Positions 60,401 through 64,000 of a stretch of DNA of 64,000 nt are shown here, in pieces (positions within the stretch are counted from its first letter, which is position 1; every line of letters starts with the position of its first letter). The stretch lies in the NCBI GenBank assembly GCA_018398805.1, contig JAGFBZ010001926.1, forward strand, positions 434,001 through 498,000, in the 5' to 3' direction. The notes beneath the pieces were generated by a model, which worked only from the letters and a program-made list of their open reading frames with translations, was not told the DNA's origin and did not search any database. The translations under genes and the position numbers were made by a program. Source of the DNA: Hirundichthys speculiger (Eukaryota > Chordata > Actinopteri > Beloniformes > Exocoetidae).

Positions 60401-61177
60401 ATTCAGGTACATGGAAACTGGTCTAACAGTTACACGCAATGATGACCATGAAGTCCGATAATCCCAGCCAGGTGATTATGGAGCAATCGTGACAGGTCTA
60501 AGCATGACAATTATTTTCCAAACAAACAAAGTATTTGGGTGTCATTTTATTTGGGTGTGTCCTCAGATGATCTAAATGCATAATCATGGCAGGATAGAAA
60601 TTGTGCACAACAAATTATCCAAACATAGGGCATGCATTACATACCAAAAGCGGAGCCTTCAGATTCTTGTGAAGCAACTGCAAAAAAGAAGAAAAAAAAT
60701 TAGAGGATAGCTTTATTCACGGTACCGACGGAAAGATAGTTCCCTAAATGCTAAAACTGATATGTTTTCTGTGAAACACTGTTAGACTTGGAGAACACAT
60801 ACATGGACATCACTTAGTTGGGTACTTGTTTTTAGTTGATATTGTTTCTGCGTCTACTTTCTTCGCTCCTTCTCTACTGAGGTATAACTTTGCCTGTTTC
60901 ATTGTACATGTTTTTTCTTTAATGTTATTTTTGTATGGGGAAACAGATTTTTTTTTTTTCCCCACCAATTCTTTTAGGTTGTTGTGAAATTCAGCAAAGA
61001 ATGCGTATCCAATAATCCTGCTGCACAAAACACAGACATGTAGGTAGTTAAAACAGCTTGGCACAGGGATGCGTAGACCCTGATTAGATGTTTATCAACT
61101 GCAAGCGTCACAGATGAGAACGTACCAACGGCAGCTGGCAGCAGTAGCAGCAGACACAGGAACAGCAATCGCATCAT
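57489..61177 (-). CDS. Uncharacterised 107-residue type I membrane protein
   Basis: Seven coding exons on the minus strand: 61177-61126, 60677-60645, 59653-59624, 59113-59063, 58935-58867, 58679-58637 and 57534-57489, all with GT/AG borders and consistent phases. Order: signal peptide (MMRLLFLCLLLLLPAAV), a short acidic ectodomain of about 37 residues (SQESEGSAF, PDDEDY), a helix (ITLIIVVVAAVVLTLSVATV), a basic patch (VRRHMRN) and a tail GVYSVPTEQNQKEAI. The juxtamembrane basic patch followed by G-x-Y resembles the FERM-binding segments of Crumbs3 and glycophorin C, and the hydrophobic C terminus could be a PDZ ligand. Crumbs ERLI is absent, so I do not name it. A splice acceptor at 61189-61187 implies a non-coding first exon. 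Confidence 0.75.
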
Positions 61178-61186
61178 CTTCAAATG

Positions 61187-64000
61187 CTGGGGGGGAGAAA
61201 GACAAAGTTAAAAATATCTTCTATTAATATTCAGTCATTGATGTGGGTGAAATCTTGCCATTTTGATGGATGGAAAGCAGACACTTTCTATTAAGGGCTT
61301 GCTGGCACTTTGAGTTTCAGGATCACATGCTGCTTGTCAGTGGAAAACTACACATTCTGTAGATTGTAATCTAAAATGGGTGGAGGCAAGAGGGTTAAAA
61401 ATGACAAATTGTTTCCCGTAACACTCAACAGAAACGTTAAAAAAGTCTGTCACACTCATCTAGCAACAAATGTCGAAATTAACATTTTCCCGCCACATGA
61501 TTGGCCTGTGTGCCACTTCAGTTAAAGAAAAACTTTCCACAAGATTTTCTAACGGTTTAACAAAAACAAGATTTTTTTTGTATCCATTTATTGCAAAAAA
61601 ATAATTCAAGTGATAAAACTTTATTCCACCACCAAGTCCCGGCAACACTCTAGCTGTCATTTCTTCTTGTGTGCAAGTGTGTGTAGTTATTCTTAAAATT
61701 ACTTCACAACTTCCTCATGGCACAGGGCCAAAAAAACAAAGCCTCCCTTCCCCATTACTAGCAAATAGATGTAAAACGCAGATGTTCTTGCCGTGTCAAA
61801 CAAAGCCACAGCTGTTTCCAACACAATATAGATGCTGATATTTTTAAATGGGAACCATGGGAATAACCTCTATTCCACTTGAGGTCCAGGATGAAGCTTC
61901 CTTGTTCAGACTGAAATTGGCTTGGAATCAAGACCCTAGTCACCCTTGTGCCATGTTTGATACTGAACAAAGGAACTGTTGACCTTTGTGCCATATGCTA
62001 CATTGGAGGAACCTCCTCCTTGTTAGTCGCGACCATTGTGTCCATGTTTCCTCCACAGTCAATGACTTAGGATGAATCAACTTAAGTGATCAGCATTGTG
62101 AGAGTTCATTTATCAGGCTCAACAAGACAACATTAAACCTCTAGATGCCAAATTTACAAGCTTCCACCCATAAGGCAGTGACTTTCTGCTTCCCTCTGAT
62201 CTCTCCATTTTCAGAAGTGCACTACAGTGACCCCTTGCCAACTCGCGCTTTAAGTTACACGGTTTTAGTTATTCGCAGATTTTTCAGAAATATATAATAT
62301 AATAAAGTCAAGAAAAAAATTGCGGAAGCATCACAGGATGTTGTGCGCGTTCTCTCACAGCGAAGAAATGCTGTGAGCCAGTCTGGCCGCTTTAAGAAGA
62401 TGGCCTTATGGGTAATGGTGTGGCCTTATGGGTAATGGAGTGTGTGTGTCGTGGGACGGCAGAATGAAAACGGGGTTAGATGAAAAGTGGAGTGTGCATA
62501 AACAGCAGCCCAGCCACTTTTTTGCAGTTTTTACACATATTTTAAACACATTATTCAGGCTCGGAGGGCTCCGGCTCCAGTTCGTGGATTTTGATTTTTG
62601 TGGTGGGGCGCCGGTCCCCATTAACTGTGCAAAAAATAAGAGATCACTGTATACCATTTACATAAAAGGCCAAATATACCCCAAGTGTTGGAAATAAGAA
62701 ACAAGACTAAACATGTTAGAATCCTTACTGGAGAAAGAAAGCCATCTTTATGTGTGCTCTAGCTGTCAAAGCTTTCCATATTCTCCAATTTCATCCTTAA
62801 ATATTGTTACTGCAGCTGAGGTCTACAATCTATCATGGAAAGACCAATTTCTGCCATATAGGGCAGCACAAACCAGTGTACAAGATTATCTTCATGCTAC
62901 AATGGCATGAAGAACCATTTTAGTTGATTATATTGGGAGAAAGATGTTAATCACCTAAGCAAGGCTGATTGGACAGCAGAGTGTGGGCTGTTCTGGCTTC
63001 TTGAATAGCTGAAGTAAATCTGCAAATGCAACCAACCTAAGAAGCTGCAAATAAAAGCCATTTCTGTATCCAATTTGCTTTCAGAGTTGCTTTGGGTGAA
63101 ATAATAAGCTGATCCAATTTGCAAATAGTTATCAACCTAGTCCACTGCCTCTGTATCCAAATGGCTCCTGACGCCTGTATTATTTTTCAAATTAGGTAAT
63201 ATATTTTCCTCTTTCATACCAAAACCCAATTTGCAACATAATAACCAGCGGCATGTTCATAAAAACAGACATGCCAGCTGCCTTATGGGGAGAAGATCCT
63301 AAACAGTAAATGGAAGGAATCAACAAATCATGAAACGATAGTGATGATCAGCTATAAGACAAGAACATACAGTACTCAAGCGAGAGGTGGAGGTGGGGGT
63401 TGAGGCTTCTTTCTGTTCCACTTTCCCCAGTGCAGTTTTCTACTAACAGGATTAGCAGAACCTCACCTTTTTGGCAGTGTTACCAGACCTAACACCACCT
63501 AAATCCTGTTTAACAGGGTTAGTTTTGAGCTCAACACATCCACTCCTTCAAACCCACCCAAGCCAATATAATACAAAGTACACAGAGTGGCTCACTCCAT
63601 CATTGAACTGGTAGAACTACATCTTATCTGCACAGATGACAATCCACTGCTCAAGACTAGTCTCACCACTATGAGTGATAATCACAGACGTCTAAACACA
63701 TCAGAATTTACTCCAGGATAGTTACCAGGAAAAGGATGTTACCATGATTGTTTCAAAGATCAATATCAATCTTCTTTAAGAAGAACAAAAGAGAGTGCAC
63801 AAATCTGTGTTCACTGCCACCATTTTTAAAACTGGATGTTTTTAATTTAGATAAGACAAAATAATCCTGAAATGTTCACTCAGCTCTGCCAACTCTACAG
63901 CTGCCATTTATCTAAGCAAGGCTAATGCAAATTCAGTTTCTCTAAAATAAACTCTGCTGGACCACCGTACCACACACAAAGTAACAATGAAACTAATAAG
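61187..64000. other. Upstream flank of the minus-strand gene
   Basis: Non-coding, AT-rich DNA that should contain the non-coding first exon and promoter of the minus-strand gene. A pogo-like MITE is the only element recognised. Open frames here lack splice or family support. Confidence 0.5.
62225..62649. mobile_element. Pogo/Tigger-like MITE
   Basis: The 425-bp element starts CAGTGACCCCTTGCCAACTC and, read inward from the right, CAGTGATCTCTTATTTTTTG. TA flanks both ends (62223-62224 and 62650-62651). The TA target and CAGTGA termini fit pogo-type elements. Inside, TGGCCTTATGGGTAATGG is repeated twice in tandem at about 62402-62439. No transposase is present. Confidence 0.65.

Noticed and set aside
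57489..61177. Naming the minus-strand gene crb3 or a glycophorin C homologue
   Set aside because: The tail layout is similar, but the Crumbs ERLI terminus and the full FERM-binding consensus are missing, and no search could be run.
57489..61177. The minus-strand gene as a second FXYD gene
   Set aside because: There is no F-x-Y-D motif before the helix; only exon phases and size are alike.
1..64000. CRISPR arrays, prokaryotic operons or phage genes
   Set aside because: Spliced vertebrate genes and fish transposons fill the window. Tandem repeats seen are simple microsatellites.

Overview
The window looks like nuclear DNA of a teleost fish. Small exons with GT/AG borders sit in AT-rich introns full of fish-type DNA transposons (Tc1, hAT, Harbinger-like, pogo-like) and LINE debris. 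There are three protein-coding genes; identities come from reading translated exons, since no database search was possible.

Region 1 (3.4-43.0 kb, + strand) is nephrin (nphs1), the slit-diaphragm adhesion receptor of kidney podocytes. I place 29 coding exons: signal peptide, six Ig domains, a spacer domain, two more Ig domains, one fibronectin III domain, a transmembrane helix and a tyrosine-bearing tail with the nephrin-type C terminus. Three exons (16, 19 and 22) do not read through in the frame homology predicts: one extra base, one extra base, and a 4-bp tandem duplication. All other exons are intact. Either this nephrin is recently broken, as would fit a fish lineage with aglomerular kidneys, or the assembly carries indel errors here. 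In the same gene a hAT transposon landed exactly on the exon 10/intron 10 junction, so its 8-bp target-site duplication copied the 5' splice site.

Region 2 (43.0-49.8 kb) is intergenic, with a hAT end, a LINE 3' fragment and microsatellites, and no recognised gene. Region 3 (49.9-54.7 kb, + strand) is fxyd5 (dysadherin), a Na,K-ATPase modulator with a Thr-rich ectodomain and an exact F-x-Y-D motif. NPHS1 and FXYD5 also lie in the same chromosomal band in humans (19q13.12), so linkage is probably ancestral.

Region 4 (57.5-61.2 kb, - strand) is a seven-exon gene for a 107-residue type I membrane protein that I cannot name. It converges on fxyd5 and shares its exon-phase plan. Region 5 (61.2-64.0 kb) is upstream DNA of that gene and holds a pogo-like MITE. 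Long introns of nphs1 carry most of the transposons, several with readable terminal repeats and target-site duplications.
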